Shown in pieces: positions 47,601-58,913 of a stretch of DNA of 64,000 nucleotides (position 1 is its first letter; every line of letters starts with the position of its first letter). A model generated the notes under the pieces. That model was not told the DNA's origin, made no database searches, and worked only from the letters and a program-made list of their open reading frames with translations. The position numbers were made by a program, and so were the translations under genes. Source of the stretch: Anniella stebbinsi. Lineage: Eukaryota; Chordata; Lepidosauria; Squamata; Anniellidae. The DNA lies in assembly GCA_029215795.1 (NCBI GenBank), contig JARDYH010000001.1, forward strand, positions 297,358,654 through 297,422,653. The letters run 5' to 3'.

Positions 47601-49705
47601 CACATAACAACAAGGGAGTTTTTTAAAAAGGAAATGCCCACAAAATACTCTTTGATGTTCTAGAATGTTGGATTCAATACTTCTGTTCTAGAATATCTCA
47701 CACTTTTTTGTTGCCGACAGTTACAAAAAAAACTCCTAATAAAATTAAGAGCAGAAATGTTTCTATCTATTCAAAGCTAAGTCCCATTGAGTTTCATGGA
47801 CTTACTCCCAAGTAAGTGGGTATAGGATTGCAGCCTGAAAAATGAATAGGAAGATTTATGTTCTAACCTAGTTCTAGGTTTTTATGGCTGCACTGCTTGT
47901 TGTTTTATATTCTGTTCTATTTTATTTTAAAAAATTGTATGTATTGTATTTGATATTTTTAACTGTTCTAGAGTTAGTTTGTTAACTATTTGTAATCTGC
48001 CCAGAGAACATTAGTTATTGGGTGGATCAGAAATGTAATAATAAATAAATACAATAGTCTAGTAGGGAAAACAGGCAACAGAAAGATCTGTAACCAATGT
48101 ACAGTGTTTTGGGCATTATAGGCAATGTGTGGGGAGACACCATGATCATGAAGGTGGGAGACACCATGATCATCCGTTGCACTCCGGGTGTGCAGACCCC
48201 TGCGATTTCCCCAAATGCAGGAAGCTCAACTGCATAGTTCTGTCCAGTTCTCCACATATAGGTCATTTTTATTTCAGTGGCACTTGAGCCTGAATAACAG
48301 CATAGGATCATACTGTATTTTTTCATGAAACCTCATGGGAACAGTTGACAGATGATTTAAGTATATGGGGATATTTTTAAAAAGAGGGTCATAGAAAGTT
48401 AAAATAAGTTTCTCCAGCTAATATATCATGAAGCTACTGTGATCTAGATAAATAAAACACAACTTGATAGGTAGTGACATACATAACTTGAATCCTATGC
48501 ATGTTTACTTAGAAGTAAGTCCCTCTGAGTCCAATGGAACTTATTCCCAGGTAAGTGTGTATAGGATTGCAGCTTTAAAATCCCAGTTCAATGTCTGCAC
48601 CAGTGATACAGTGAGTTAATAAACTTGGTAACTGTATATATCTGCATTACTTTGTGAGTACAGCAAGATCATTGTAAGAAATCGACTAGGAATCCAAATT
48701 CTATAATAACATATGCATTTTAGAATTTCTTTAACTAAGGTGCCAGCTGGCAGGAGGACAGGATGGGGCTTGGGATAGTGGAGGATGGACCCTCCTCTTC
48801 TGATTAGTACTCTGGCTCATACACAGACGCTTTTGCTTGACATTTTATTGTAAGTTTCAAACCGATTGTTTGCATTATGAAAATGTGGAAGTTAAGCACA
48901 CATCTGATAACAGCCTTGACCTTTCAGTCTAATCAGCCAGTGAAGCTGGGCAGGGAGGGGAACGAGAGACTGAAAACAACATGGAAAGTGTTCTAAACAC
49001 CCCCCCCCCATTGAAATCACTTTCAACAGCATCACCGGCACCTGATCTAGAGACCAGAGGGGTAAAATGCATTGATCCTAATGGCCAGTCCTCTCCCTCT
49101 CTACTCCCACCCTCAACAGAGGACCTTTAATAGGAAATCTGATGACTCTGGTCATTTGTCTCCAACTCAAAATGGGGAACTCGTGTTTGTCTCCCTAGGC
49201 TTTAGCTGCCATCCCTACAAGTAGCAAGCAGGCACTTTTAGGATTAGCTTAAGGAAATCTGCCAACGCAGACAGACACACTGCACACGATCCATCTAGAC
49301 TAGTGCGATCACAACATAGGGACTGGGATGGGGAAAAGGGGGGGGGGGCTCTGCTACAGTACAGACACATGCCTATTAACCCAAAGAAATAAAGAAAGAT
49401 GCGGCTCTCTTGCATTTTCTCGCCAGCCGGCACTTCCTAAGAGCAATCTCACTAGAAGCTGGAACCAGAAAATAACGATCAAGGTGTCTCCCCCACACCA
49501 CCACAACCCAGACCTCCCTCCACACACACGCACACATACGCACGGAGCCCATTGATTGCAGAGAATGCGTATCCATCCAAAGGTAAAGTTGGAGACTACT
49601 GGGACATTGAAAAGCGGGAAGAGGTGCAGTGGAGGGGAGAGGCGCGCGCGAAAGGGCCACTTACTCGGAGGGCTCCAGGCTTTTCCTTTCGATGGCTGAT
49701 GACAT
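37192..49705 (-). CDS. LMO2: LMO2 (RBTN2), LIM domain only 2, complete coding sequence
   Basis: Nuclear scaffold with two LIM zinc-binding domains and no DNA-binding domain; it bridges TAL1/E-protein and GATA factors to LDB1 in blood and endothelial precursors. Three coding exons on the minus strand (49705-49665, 42969-42754, 37411-37192) join in phase to 158 codons plus TAG, exactly the human length. LIM1 spans residues 30-83 (C30, C33, the HEDC and CDLC groups, C80, D83). LIM2 starts at C94/C97 and ends in [15 protein letters not shown]. Residue 11 is Glu where the human protein, as I recall it, has Asp; otherwise the sequence looks essentially unchanged. Upstream non-coding exons known in mammals could not be identified. 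Confidence 0.98.
37858..38410 (-). mobile_element. CR1 LINE 3' end in LMO2 intron 2
   Basis: Reverse complement of the same CR1 3' region as 31790-32198 (ctagatcagagcaagggtcc, then cctccagtttggatggc on the minus strand), extending to a duplicated segment gtctccccttagcctc near 38325-38385. Confidence 0.8.
38560..38696. mobile_element. hAT-like MITE
   Basis: Termini CAGGGGTAGGCA and CATCCCTG. The interior has complementary halves (gttttggacttcaactccca against gggagctgaagtccaag). Confidence 0.65.
38855..41275 (+). mobile_element. Older L2/CR1-group LINE in the LMO2 LIM1-LIM2 intron
   Basis: Longer but more decayed copy. The C-terminal end of the endonuclease is present ([20 protein letters not shown], then [12 protein letters not shown]), followed by linker and RT ([24 protein letters not shown], [11 protein letters not shown]) broken by stops, frameshifts and a deletion between about 40060 and 40085. 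The 3' end is AT-rich and runs into (ATAATG)-type repeats. It is antisense to LMO2. Confidence 0.9.
39535..40872 (+). pseudogene. Decayed LINE reverse transcriptase
   Basis: Two open segments, 39535-40272 and 40273-40872, separated by an in-frame TAG at 40270-40272. They carry [34 protein letters not shown] and YADDTQL, then [18 protein letters not shown] and [20 protein letters not shown]. The segment around the first catalytic Asp and GVPQGS is deleted or scrambled, so no active enzyme is possible. Confidence 0.88.
41581..41611. repeat. (TA)n microsatellite
   Basis: About 15 TA units in the LMO2 LIM1-LIM2 intron. Confidence 0.97.
42140..42252. mobile_element. Hairpin MITE copy in LMO2 intron 2-exon 2 neighbourhood
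   Basis: Same family as 30108-30232 (caatcctatgtgtctttaga, then aactcccagcatgtcccagc), diverged, about 500 bp downstream of LMO2 exon 2 in gene orientation. Confidence 0.65.
42754..42969 (-). CDS. LMO2: LMO2 second coding exon (LIM1)
   Basis: 216 bp, acceptor ...ttctactag, donor gtacat. It encodes [20 protein letters not shown] and runs to LCRRDYL, the whole first LIM domain with all eight zinc ligands. Confidence 0.98.
45251..45568. mobile_element. Palindromic hAT-type MITE in LMO2 intron 1
   Basis: Same family as 20041-20349: TAGGCTGACCATATGAAAAG at one end, GATGGTCAGCCT at the other, with long internal complementarity. Flanked by acattaca (45243-45250 and 45569-45576), an 8-bp target duplication. 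Confidence 0.8.
46691..46796. mobile_element. Hairpin MITE copy in LMO2 intron 1
   Basis: Same family (gtaatcttatgtatgtttag, then actgggagttataagacttt and tgtctacacatgccttgg). Confidence 0.65.
47870..48055 (+). mobile_element. Old LINE 3' end fragment in LMO2 intron 1
   Basis: AT-rich 3'UTR followed by a diverged form of the hairpin end (ctgcccagagaacattag, then gggtggatcagaaatg) and an AATAAATA tail. Confidence 0.65.
48487..48576. repeat. Short palindromic interspersed repeat
   Basis: Left arm aatcctatgcatgtttactt then agaagtaagtcc; right arm ggaacttattcccaggtaag then tgtgtataggatt. Similar units are seen at about 9355-9430, 17970-18050, 44128-44300 and 47763-47838, one of the commonest repeats in the window. 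Confidence 0.65.
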
Positions 49706-50640
49706 TGGCAGGTCTGGGTCCTTTGTAGTGCGTGCTGGACTTGTCTGGGATGAGATCTGCCCTCGCTGCCCCCACAAAGGCTGCCTGCTCCCGAATGTGC
49801 CTCACCAGCTTCAGCAGCAGCAGAGTAGCACCCACCCCCCTCCGCCCCCCCAATGACATTCACAGGATTTCCTCCTGTAACACCAAAGGAGGGAGAGGGG
49901 GAGAGAGAAAGAGAAAGAGAGAGAGATAAAAAGAAGACAAGGTGGGCTGCTGTGTGGTTGATGCCGCTCCTGTTACGTCTCTGCAAGCAAGGCTAACCCT
50001 TAGGATCTAACCTCCCATCCTTGCCTCGCTCCTCCTGTTTCCCTGTGTGCCACTGCCTGCAGAGAGCCGCTTGCTGCTGCTGCTGCTGCTCTGCTGCTGC
50101 TGCTCGGAGCCGTCTCTCAGCTGTCACTGCTGCGCTTATCCCTGAGTCTCCGCTTTGCTCGGCTTATGTTTTCTGCCTGTGCAGCTCAGGGCGCGCTCTA
50201 GAGAGGGCTCCGTGCGCCGCAGAGGCAGCTTCGACCATCTCCGGCTCCTCCGCCACCGTCACCATTATGATTGCCGCTTGCTGCTCTTATTGCCCGAGCT
50301 GGCTGGCTGGCTCGCTCAGTGGTCTGTCCTCCGAGCCTCTCTGGTTTCACATCCTCTTTCCTGATCACGATTCAAATACAATAGAAGGAAATGCCATTTA
50401 AAGAGACAGCTGTCTATTTCTTAACTGGGCTCCTGGGGATTCCAGCGAGCCCGAGCAGCAGCATCTCTCTCACGGCTGAGTTGGCGCCTTAAAGGGCCAG
50501 CCTTGGGCTCGCTCTCAGCCAAGGCGGGGAGGGAGCTGACTGCACAGACATGCAAACACTCTCTGCGCGTCGTTGGTGCCGTTTTAATTGAACCACGCAG
50601 CAATTTGCGAGCGGGCAAAGTGGCAAGCAGGGCGCATGGA
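49600..50640 (-). promoter_or_regulatory. CpG-rich LMO2 proximal promoter/5'UTR region
   Basis: GC-rich, CpG-containing block covering and preceding the first coding exon. It includes a GA-rich tract (about 49884-49925) and a CTG-type triplet run (about 50070-50105). In mammals the proximal LMO2 promoter lies at this place. No TATA box is evident, and the transcription start and any upstream exon cannot be assigned from sequence alone. Confidence 0.6.
49665..49705 (-). CDS. LMO2: LMO2 first coding exon
   Basis: 41 coding bases: [13 protein letters not shown] plus GA, then donor gtaagt. The ATG is at 49705-49703. The exon lies in GC-rich DNA and its 5'UTR extends upstream for an unknown distance. 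Confidence 0.96.
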
Positions 50641-52640
50641 AACTTGCCTTGTAAGGGGAATCACTTTTAAGGGGGCAATATTTTATTAACCGCAGCGCTG
50701 TTTGAGATCAAAACGGGTGTAAAAACCAATACTAATTACCGCCTTCCTGCTTCAGATCTCAAGATCGTGCTTGGCCGATCATTAATGCATTTGCACACTT
50801 CCTCTTCAGAATCGCGAAGATAGATGATCATTTTACAGATTCATCCCTTGGAAATTAATGAAATGCTGGAATGGGAAGTAGTATTGATCGGTCATTATAT
50901 ATCAAATATTCAACTACATATAGTTCAAGGACTCAAGCATGGGCATAGAAATAGGTAATGGAAAGAAACAGCTATCTCATCATATTTTTAAACCTCTCTC
51001 TAGCCTTCGTCACCCCTAACCCTCCACGAAGGCAGGATAATTCACGCACAGCAGGGATCTGCATCGTTGTTAAAATGAAGCTTCACATTAGAACTGCAGT
51101 GACAGCCCCAGGTTGGAGTTGTGCCTCTGAACTAGAGGGGGCCATCTGCTCTGGGGATTCCTGTATAAGTACAGTCATGGGGGGTGGGGGAGAAAAGAAA
51201 AGATCAAAACCACAAGATGTTAATGAAATAGCCCAGTCTCATATATATTTATTTCTCCCCTGCCCCCACAAAAAAGAAGCAGAGGAAGAAGGAAGTTAAT
51301 TTGCAATTGCCTAATTTTAACTACACGCAGTCCCCTGAGTGCATGCCCAAACTCCTGGGGAATAATGTCAGAGGTGGCAGGACATCCTCGAAAGCCCAGT
51401 AGTGTTAAATGAGTAAAGTTCTGTTATGGGTTTCAGTGAACATTGTATCTGGCCCTGGTGCCTCTTTGTTTCAAACACAGATCATTAGGAAACAATGACC
51501 CTGTGTGACCTGGAACTTTCTCCCCATTAATCCCAAATATTTATGGATTGGTGTTGGGGCGCTGAATATGCTCAAACGTGCTATCATCCATCATGTAAAT
51601 ATGAAGTCTGGTCTCTGATTACATCATTACTCCAGAACAGCCATTCATGTTTAGAACACACATTTACACAACTGTGGGAAACCAGTTGCACAAGTACTGG
51701 GGAATTGGAAAGGGGAGAAGTATGATTGTGATATCATAGGCACTAGCCAATAGGCATATGTGAAAGCCAGAGTTGTTGCATGCCAATTGAAAACATACAA
51801 AAACATTTTTTTTCAGATCCTGATCAGGATAGGGAAATATGATATTTGTTGAGAGGGAAGCAACAAAGTTATCTATTTGTCTTCGCCCTGCCTTGCCTCC
51901 TGAAAGATCAGCACTAGTTTTCTATCCAATTATTGACTGCTTTGAAAAATCAATCTTAAACACATAACGCACACACACACACACACTTAGGAGAGTGGAG
52001 AAGAGAAATGGCTTTGAGATTGTCACAAGGGTCAACCAATGAGCACTCTACACAGCTTGCTTCTGGTAGAAACAGGAAGCCTGCCCTTCACACTGTTGAC
52101 TGGCTGGATGTTTCTGACAATCAGAAAGCAACTCCCCCTCTCCAGTGCCCTAAGCAAAGTTTCAAGTTTTTACATTATTTTTTAAAAATCCAAACTGGTT
52201 GTTCCTGATCTTGTTTCTCTGAGAAACTTGTAGGCCTAGCTAAAAAAGGTTCAACACAGATCCACAGAATTTAGGTATGTATGCATGTACCTTTAGTTGT
52301 GCCTGCTGTACTTGACTAATGGTCCTGGATGGGGAAGTATGTATATACTATCCATCAATAGACATCAATATGTAACTGCTGTACACATGGATCTCCCATG
52401 GGCTGTGTTAATAAATTCAATTAATGTTACAAAGTGTCTAGGCATAAAAATAATCTGCTGATCCTTACTGATCCTGTGCATTAATGCGGCTAGGTAATTT
52501 CCGACCTTGGATTTAATGGTTTTACAGGGCACCCCTTTAGAAGGTCATGTGAAGCTGTGAAGGACACAGTTAACATTTCTCCACCTGCCCTGATTTCTTC
52601 TACATTCCTGATACATTAGAGCAAAACAACAACAAAAGCT
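50640..52640. other. LMO2 5' flanking DNA
   Basis: Mostly repeat-free in its first kilobase. A cluster of ETS-, E-box- and GATA-like sites lies at 50744-50823 (see findings), and a short (AC)n at about 51969-51986. No gene recognised. Confidence 0.6.
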
Positions 52641-52645
52641 GTTTG

Positions 52646-53688
52646 TGTCATGTTTCCTGTTCTCTCTGGCATTCACACTTTCTGGAAAACTGACCCGGGA
52701 CATCCACCTCAGTGAGACTTCTTTTACTGAGGGAAATCTAGTGGTGAAAAGCTTAATGGTTACATACTTCAGAAATACTTAAAACTGATTGACGGTTAGA
52801 AAGCTTTAGGCTTCAAGATAACGTACAGTCATAATGCTACTCACTACAATAACAACCTGGTTTCCCAGTTGCCATCTCTACAGTTCCAAAAACAGGTTCC
52901 AAACCTGACCAAGGGAGGGGAAAGATTACTGATACGATCCTTCAGTCAATCACAATGGGAAATTCTTGAAAGGCTTAACCTAGGGAGCTACTCCAAATGT
53001 GGATCATTTGTTGGCAACTCAGGGAATATGGCCAAAGCCTAAACAAGATCACAGGGAACTCCCTGCCACCTGAGTCTGAGGAGAAAAAGTCCAACAATAT
53101 AAATCAACCCCAGTCTACCTTTACAGTGATTGATGAACAAGCACACACAATCCAAAACAAACAAGAGTTTAAGTCTATGAAAACCCTCACAGCACTTTTC
53201 ATGGCACAGTCCTTAGTAATCCAAAGTCCAAGTAGAAGAGTCCATGTGCAGAGTGTTTTCAAAGTCCCAAACAGGGAGGGATTTCAGGCCATGAGTCAAA
53301 AGATGATTCTTGCAAAGGTTCCTCACCTTTGCTCCAGCTTATAAAGGGAGGTGTACGCCACATTCAAAGCACTTAACAGACAGGGGCTCTGGCCCATAAA
53401 CCATGTTCATGTCCAAACATGGCGGCACTGCTCAGCCCACCAAAATGACACTACAATCTGAGTGACTCGTTCAGAAAGCACCCCCACCTTCAGGTTCCCA
53501 AAGAAGTCTTGCAACCTCAAGGTCGAGGCGGGGTTGGGGGTTGGGGTGAAACTACTTCCTTCAACTCTTTCCCTGAGAATCCTGACAGAGATAAGCTGGC
53601 ACAGATTTTGACATTCCAAACTAGTTCTAATTAAATCTAACTACAACTTGCAAGGCCTCAACAGCCTTGCTGAAACCAATACCTGACA
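52646..53688 (-). mobile_element. Solo LTR with GTTTG target duplication
   Basis: 1,043 bp; on the minus strand it starts TGTCAGGTATTGG and ends CATGACA. Flanked by GTTTG at 52641-52645 and 53689-53693. A TTTATAAG box near 53338-53345 (minus) is a plausible promoter element. Family not identified. Confidence 0.78.
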
Positions 53689-53702
53689 GTTTGCTAACCC
53701 TG

Positions 53703-53770
53703 ATGAAAGAAAGAAAGAAAGAAAGAAAGAGAAAGAAAGAAAGAAAGAAAGAGAAAGAAAGAAAGAAAGA
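53703..53770 (+). repeat. (GAAA)n microsatellite
   Basis: Imperfect GAAA tract, about 68 bp, ten bases beyond the GTTTG duplication of the solo LTR at 52646-53688. Confidence 0.97.
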
Positions 53771-54099
53771 TTCTGAGCATGCTGCCTCCATTATCTGCTA
53801 CATCCTGAGTAGTCGGTTTGGGGCCCCAGAGCTACAGGGCCTTGGACTTTGACCCTTAGGTCAAGTCCTAGCTGCACCACTGATCCTGTGTCTCTTGGTT
53901 TTCCAGATGGGACACTTAAAGGAAGGGGACAGAAGTTTCCTTGTGATCATCAGCATTTCCTTATGGCAGGCCTCAGCATTTCCTACATCTGTGCTCTTTT
54001 CCTCTGAGCTCCCAAGGTTGTCTCCTGTGAACCTTCTGTGGTAGGTGGTGGTGGAGTTGCCATAGATACTTAAGGAGTGTCTGCCAGTGGTGATACATT

Positions 54100-54580
54100 G
54101 GCTCTTTCTACACCTGAGGGAGGGAGGGGGGAGGTTTGTGGACTTACCTGTTTCCACGATCCTCCCCCAGCATCTAAACAGAAGCACAACATCCCAGAAG
54201 AGAAGAGGGACGTTGCAGACGCCATTTAAAAAAAGAAAAGAAACCAGAGCTGGGAGCGCAATTGCACTCCTCCGAAAATGTAAGTAAAAAAGAAGAAGCC
54301 CCAACCCCATTCCCCCCACCCCTGATGCCCCTAGACTCCCCCCAGACTGGCGCCTTCCCTCTTGCTGACCCCCACTACTCAAGGGGAGGAGGGGAGAAGC
54401 TGGAATGGGTGCCCACACTGCCTGCAGTCTTCAGGTTCATTCCGGAACCACGGGGAAAATTGGGATAACTGTGCAACCAGTTAACCTGCAAAAATGGAGG
54501 GTCGTTTCTGTCTGCTCCCAGGATCCCTGTGCATCATTTGGATGCACAGGGATGACCCAGGGATGACATGGCCATTATTT
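54100..54580. mobile_element. MITE of the 56162 family
   Basis: Shares with 27905-28490 and 56162-56723 the sequence around ctttctacacctgagg, gatcctcccccagcatctaa and catttggatgcacagggatg. Ends are less clear. Confidence 0.5.
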
Positions 54581-54936
54581 CATGTTTAAAGAGACATCTT
54601 TCTACTGTCAGCTTTGCATCTAGAAGTACAAAGGATCCCAACCATATCATGCTGACTTTAGTGTCTGCCAGTATAGTTGGACCACTGGATTGTCTTGCTC
54701 TAAAGGCCAAACTATGGGTTAAATCCACTGCACCAGCAGAAGTCTGCTAGTGCAAAGGGATTTTCTTCCTCTCCCCTTCAGCCTTCTGTGCCCCCCAAAA
54801 ATCTGCTCTGGTTGGTTTTCCAGCTTTCTGAAGCATATTTTGGGACCCTTTGGGAGGAGAAATTGTGCCACTCCTAGTTCTGCTGATGGAAGCAGTTCTG
54901 TTGGGAGAATGACATCATTCACTATAACCCATTATG

Positions 54937-55520
54937 TGTCAGGATTGGGCCCAGCATCTCTGCAGAGGCCTCTTGGGAGGCCACGGGAATGGACTCCGAG
55001 TCAGATAAGGAAGAGTGGGAAGTAGTGGAGGAGGGACCAGAGCTGCAGGGGGCAGAGACTGAGACAAATCTGTCCAGGTGAGGGTTAAGCAGTTGGAGCA
55101 AAGCCCAACCACAACTTCTCCATCTGTGGGATCACAGCAATTCATGGGGGCTAGGGGTGCGGAGGGGTGTGTGACAGACACAAGGATCAGGTGTTGGGTC
55201 AAGAGGGAGGAGCAGCTTCATGAAGTAAGGCATTCTACAATGTTGGCCCATCACAAGAGATCTCTAGGGAAAGGACAGGACTGGAACACCAGGTTTGGAG
55301 CAACTTTTCTCCTAACAGTAATGCTTCCTCCAAAGGGATCGTCTTGTAGTCCAGTTAGTATTCTGTCAGGTTAATCAGAGATGTAGCATTAGGTTGCTGT
55401 AGGAAGGTCTGTGGCCTCAACCACTGTTAGACAGATTGATTCACATAATAAAATCTATTTACTGGGAGATCAACTTCTTTGTTTGACTGCAAACACGCTG
55501 GGAGGGCTCGGCACTTGACA
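54937..55520 (+). mobile_element. Solo LTR with TTATG target duplication
   Basis: 584 bp starting TGTCAGGATT and ending GCACTTGACA (terminal TGTC/GACA inverted repeat), flanked on both sides by TTATG (54932-54936, 55521-55525). AATAAA at 55447-55452 fits the plus-strand polyadenylation signal. No internal region, so a recombination product of a full element. Confidence 0.85.
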
Positions 55521-55839
55521 TTATGCTATTTAAATGTGTAGGAACATAGGAAGCAGCCATAGGCTGAGTGAGATCATGGGTCCATCTAGCCCAGTATTGC
55601 TGGCAATGACTACCAGTGGTTCTCCAGGTTTTCAGACTGGTGATTTTACAGACCTTTTATTCCTGTGGTTTCTACTTACCATTGAAAGAAGGAATGTAAT
55701 GTCAAGCTATGTGTTCTATGTAACATGTAGTTTGGACTTAAGAGAGCCACCTATATTTGCAATTCAGCTAGCAGCATCTCTGAGCTGTTTTTCTGAGTTT
55801 CCTACTCAGCACCTGCCTGCAATGGACTTCCCAAACTGT

Positions 55840-56010
55840 TCTTTCAATTTCATTGAGTTTATGTATTTAAACATTTATTTAAAGCATTTTTCCTTCACAG
55901 AGATTTTCCCTGAGTGACTTACGCGCATAAATCAAAATAAGGCAGTCCCCTGCCTGAAAGCTTGCAATCTAAAAAGACAGGACAAAGGAAGGAAAAGGGA
56001 TGAAGAGGGA
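55840..56010 (-). mobile_element. LINE 3' end fragment
   Basis: Diverged LINE 3' end recognised by cagtcccctgcctgaaagct followed by tgcaatctaaaaagacag, a common reptile LINE tail pattern read on the minus strand. Confidence 0.5.
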
Positions 56011-56161
56011 AAGGGAGGGGGGGGGGAAACAAGTAGACTTTCATCAGGGCTTGTGGAACGGCCACACTCCTCATCTCATCTCCCTCTGCTGCAGCCTGAT
56101 CAATAGTTAAAAAACAATTAAGCGCTTTCTTCCAGAACGGTTTTTAAAAAGCAAACATTGA

Positions 56162-56723
56162 GGGCTTGTCTACACCTGCCATTTATCCCAGGGTGGTCAC
56201 GAGGTCATCCCTGTGCATCCAAATAACGTACAGCACATCCTGGGGTGAACCGGGGATGAGAACTCAATTCTCCTAGGAGAGCTGGAACTGCCTTTTCCCC
56301 CATTTTCCCCACCATCTCAGGACCATCCCGAGTTCCACGGGTGGTGTGGCTCTCCCTCCCATTGTCCTCCCTCTTCCCTACAAGTAGCGGGGCTCAGGAA
56401 ATGGGCATGGAGCTGTGCGGGTGAAGTCCGTGGGCATCGAGGGTGAAGGGGAGAGTATTTTCGCTATCTTTGGGATGGCGCTTGGTATCTTCCAGCGCCG
56501 AGTTTGTTGTATTTTTTTTTTTAGGAAAAACTTTTCCTTCGTGCAGGATCATTTCTGTGCAATTGCGCAAACGTCTCCTCTTTTAAAAATAATAATGCCA
56601 CCCCAGAACGCCCTTTTTTACTTCTGGGATAACCCGCTGGCATGTGGCCCCTGAGGGATGATCCCAGAAGTGGAAAACTCCGTAATCATTCCTTCCCACA
56701 AGGCTGCAGGTGTAGATGAGCCC
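56162..56723. mobile_element. MITE with TGA flanks
   Basis: 562 bp with termini GGGCTTGTCTACACCTGC and GCAGGTGTAGATGAGCCC and TGA on each side. The interior resembles 54100-54580 and 27905-28480, so three family members lie in the window. Confidence 0.7.
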
Positions 56724-58913
56724 TGAGTTGTATTGTACCCAATGGTTCCTCTGAAACAAATCTGGACGTGTGATTTTCACCATTCTCCCTTCCTCAAGCT
56801 GCTCCTGAGGGTTGGGAACAGAATGGGATATGGTGCAGGAGGCTGGGGAAGATTGGGTGCCCTGACATGCGCAATCAGATGCACTTTCTGCTAATTCAAA
56901 GTTACCACTGGATACAGCCCAATATCATAGGCATTCCAAAAGCAATTCTTTTCTTTAGAGTTCTCCTAGCAAACCTTGAAGCCTCTTTTTAAAACTTGAA
57001 AAAGACAGTCCAGGAATTTAAGCAGAGGAAGTTGCTGAATGGGTAACTCACAAAATAGCCCAAGACTGCAATCTTCAAGCCACTTACCGAATTGAGCAGA
57101 CTTATTGACTTTGCAGTTTAAGGGAAAGTGGTTGTAAATATACATTTGTCGATGGGTTCTGGGAAGAAGATTTGAAGAGTGACTACATTAAACAAGGACC
57201 AATGTTCGGTATTGTGGTATGAAAGGTTTTCAAAAAGCTAAAAATGAACATCAACAATATTCTTCTGTTTACTGACTATAGAGAAAGTTCTCAGAAGACA
57301 TATACACAGCTTCACAGTTCACTATTCAGGGCAACAGGCAAAATGTTGAAGCAAAGAGTGACTCCTGTCCTACCTCCAGCTACCACTGTATCCTAAAGCT
57401 GCAGTGAAGGCAGCACCATCTGGAGCTTCTTCCTAGCGTAAGGTAAGACAATGCAAGGCCCTGTCTTCATGGTACCAAGTTGGCGCCTCCTCCCACTCAA
57501 ACCTTGTGATTTTACTTACCCGGGGTGGTGTCGGATAATCCCGACACCAAGGAGAGAGAGCGGGGTTACCCACGATCATCTGGGTACTGGAGCCCCCCCC
57601 CCCCTCTTCCTGGTGGACACAGCACAAATTCAGAGCCACCACATGTCTGGGAAAGAAGCGCTCCCGGTTCACTTACAGCAGAGTAAGAGTGTTCCAGTGA
57701 TCCATTCAGTAATAATACTCACACACCAGAGGTTTGTGTTTAGTAAAAGCCTTTACTGAGGTTCCAATATATATACACAGCAGTATGGTCCATCCAATAT
57801 AATACAGGTTCCAGGAAGATTTCCACATCAAATAGCATAACCGTCCATCCTCATATCATCATACAACCAGCCTCTCTAACTCCATCAGATATTTACAGTT
57901 TATATACAGTTGACTGGACAATGACTAAGCACAAATCAATAGAAAAAACTCCCAGGGAAAAACCCACTATCTCTCTGACCTTTTCAACAGTAGATAGAAA
58001 AAACCATCCCCCTGTTAATTGATACCAGGTGCAATAGTTAGTCCTCTGGACACTTTGCAACTGTCCAGTCCTTTTATTCATCTTAAGGGAAATTTTCCCC
58101 AGCACCACAGGGCTTTCCCCACATATAGACAGCCCCCAGAGATTTTGCAGGCTTTCAGTATTCCACTGCCATCGAAAGGCCCATAGAATGTTGTGCAGTG
58201 GGCAGGGGCAGCATCAAGGGTCAGGCACCTGCCAAAGGCCCATACTCTAGCAGGGTCCTACTAACGAGAGCCCTCTGGGGTTGCTCCTCCTTTACACCAT
58301 TGTAACTGGCTTGTTCACTTGCCTCTCACTCTGTCCCATACAATGGTGGTGGTAGTGGTGAGGAGAAGGAGCAATGGATGTCACTGCCTACTTGCCCACA
58401 GGCTCTCTGCCTGTCAAGAGAGCAAGTGGTAGCAATGATGGAAGAAAAGACGGAGGAGACAGCCCAAGAGGGTATCTTGCCCAAGGGCCCTGCAATGCCA
58501 ACTCCAATGCCAACTGCTGCATCGTGTTAAGGAAAAGGGAATCTTATCTATGGCTGCTGCTGTGAAAGTTGTTCATAGGACTGGATCGTGGTTTTGTCAT
58601 TCTTGTGGGTAGAGCTCGTAAATCTATAGTACAAAATGAGGTTGAAATGCAGAATTCAGTATTGTTCAACAGGTCAGTATGCTTAAGGGCAGAATTTGAC
58701 CTATGACTAGTTCACACATGCATGCACATCGCTTGACTGATCACCTCTTGTTGCAACAATGGAATCACACACTTGTGCTTCCCCTGTGAAGATGTCCTTG
58801 AGGCTAAGCTCAACACATTGTGTGGAAATCATTCTGAACCACTGATCTGGATGATCTGCAACTAGATGTGTGAATATTGAACATTATTGCATTTGAGATG
58901 ATCGGAATGTAAT

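Larger units (their letters stand above)
42970..49664 (-). other. LMO2 intron 1 (between first and second coding exons)
   Basis: 6.7 kb with the hAT-type MITE (45251-45568), a hairpin MITE (46691-46796), a LINE tail (47870-48055) and short palindromic repeats. The rest is unassigned. Confidence 0.75.

Noticed and set aside
49354..49986. 210-codon minus-strand frame over the LMO2 first exon
   Set aside because: It reads through the splice donor in a different frame from MSSAIERK and is low-complexity; chance frame in GC-rich DNA.
57700..58131. Possible further LTR (ends ATAGACA, contains cctttactgaggttcc as near 52735)
   Set aside because: I could not find a matching second end or target duplication, so it is not listed as an element.
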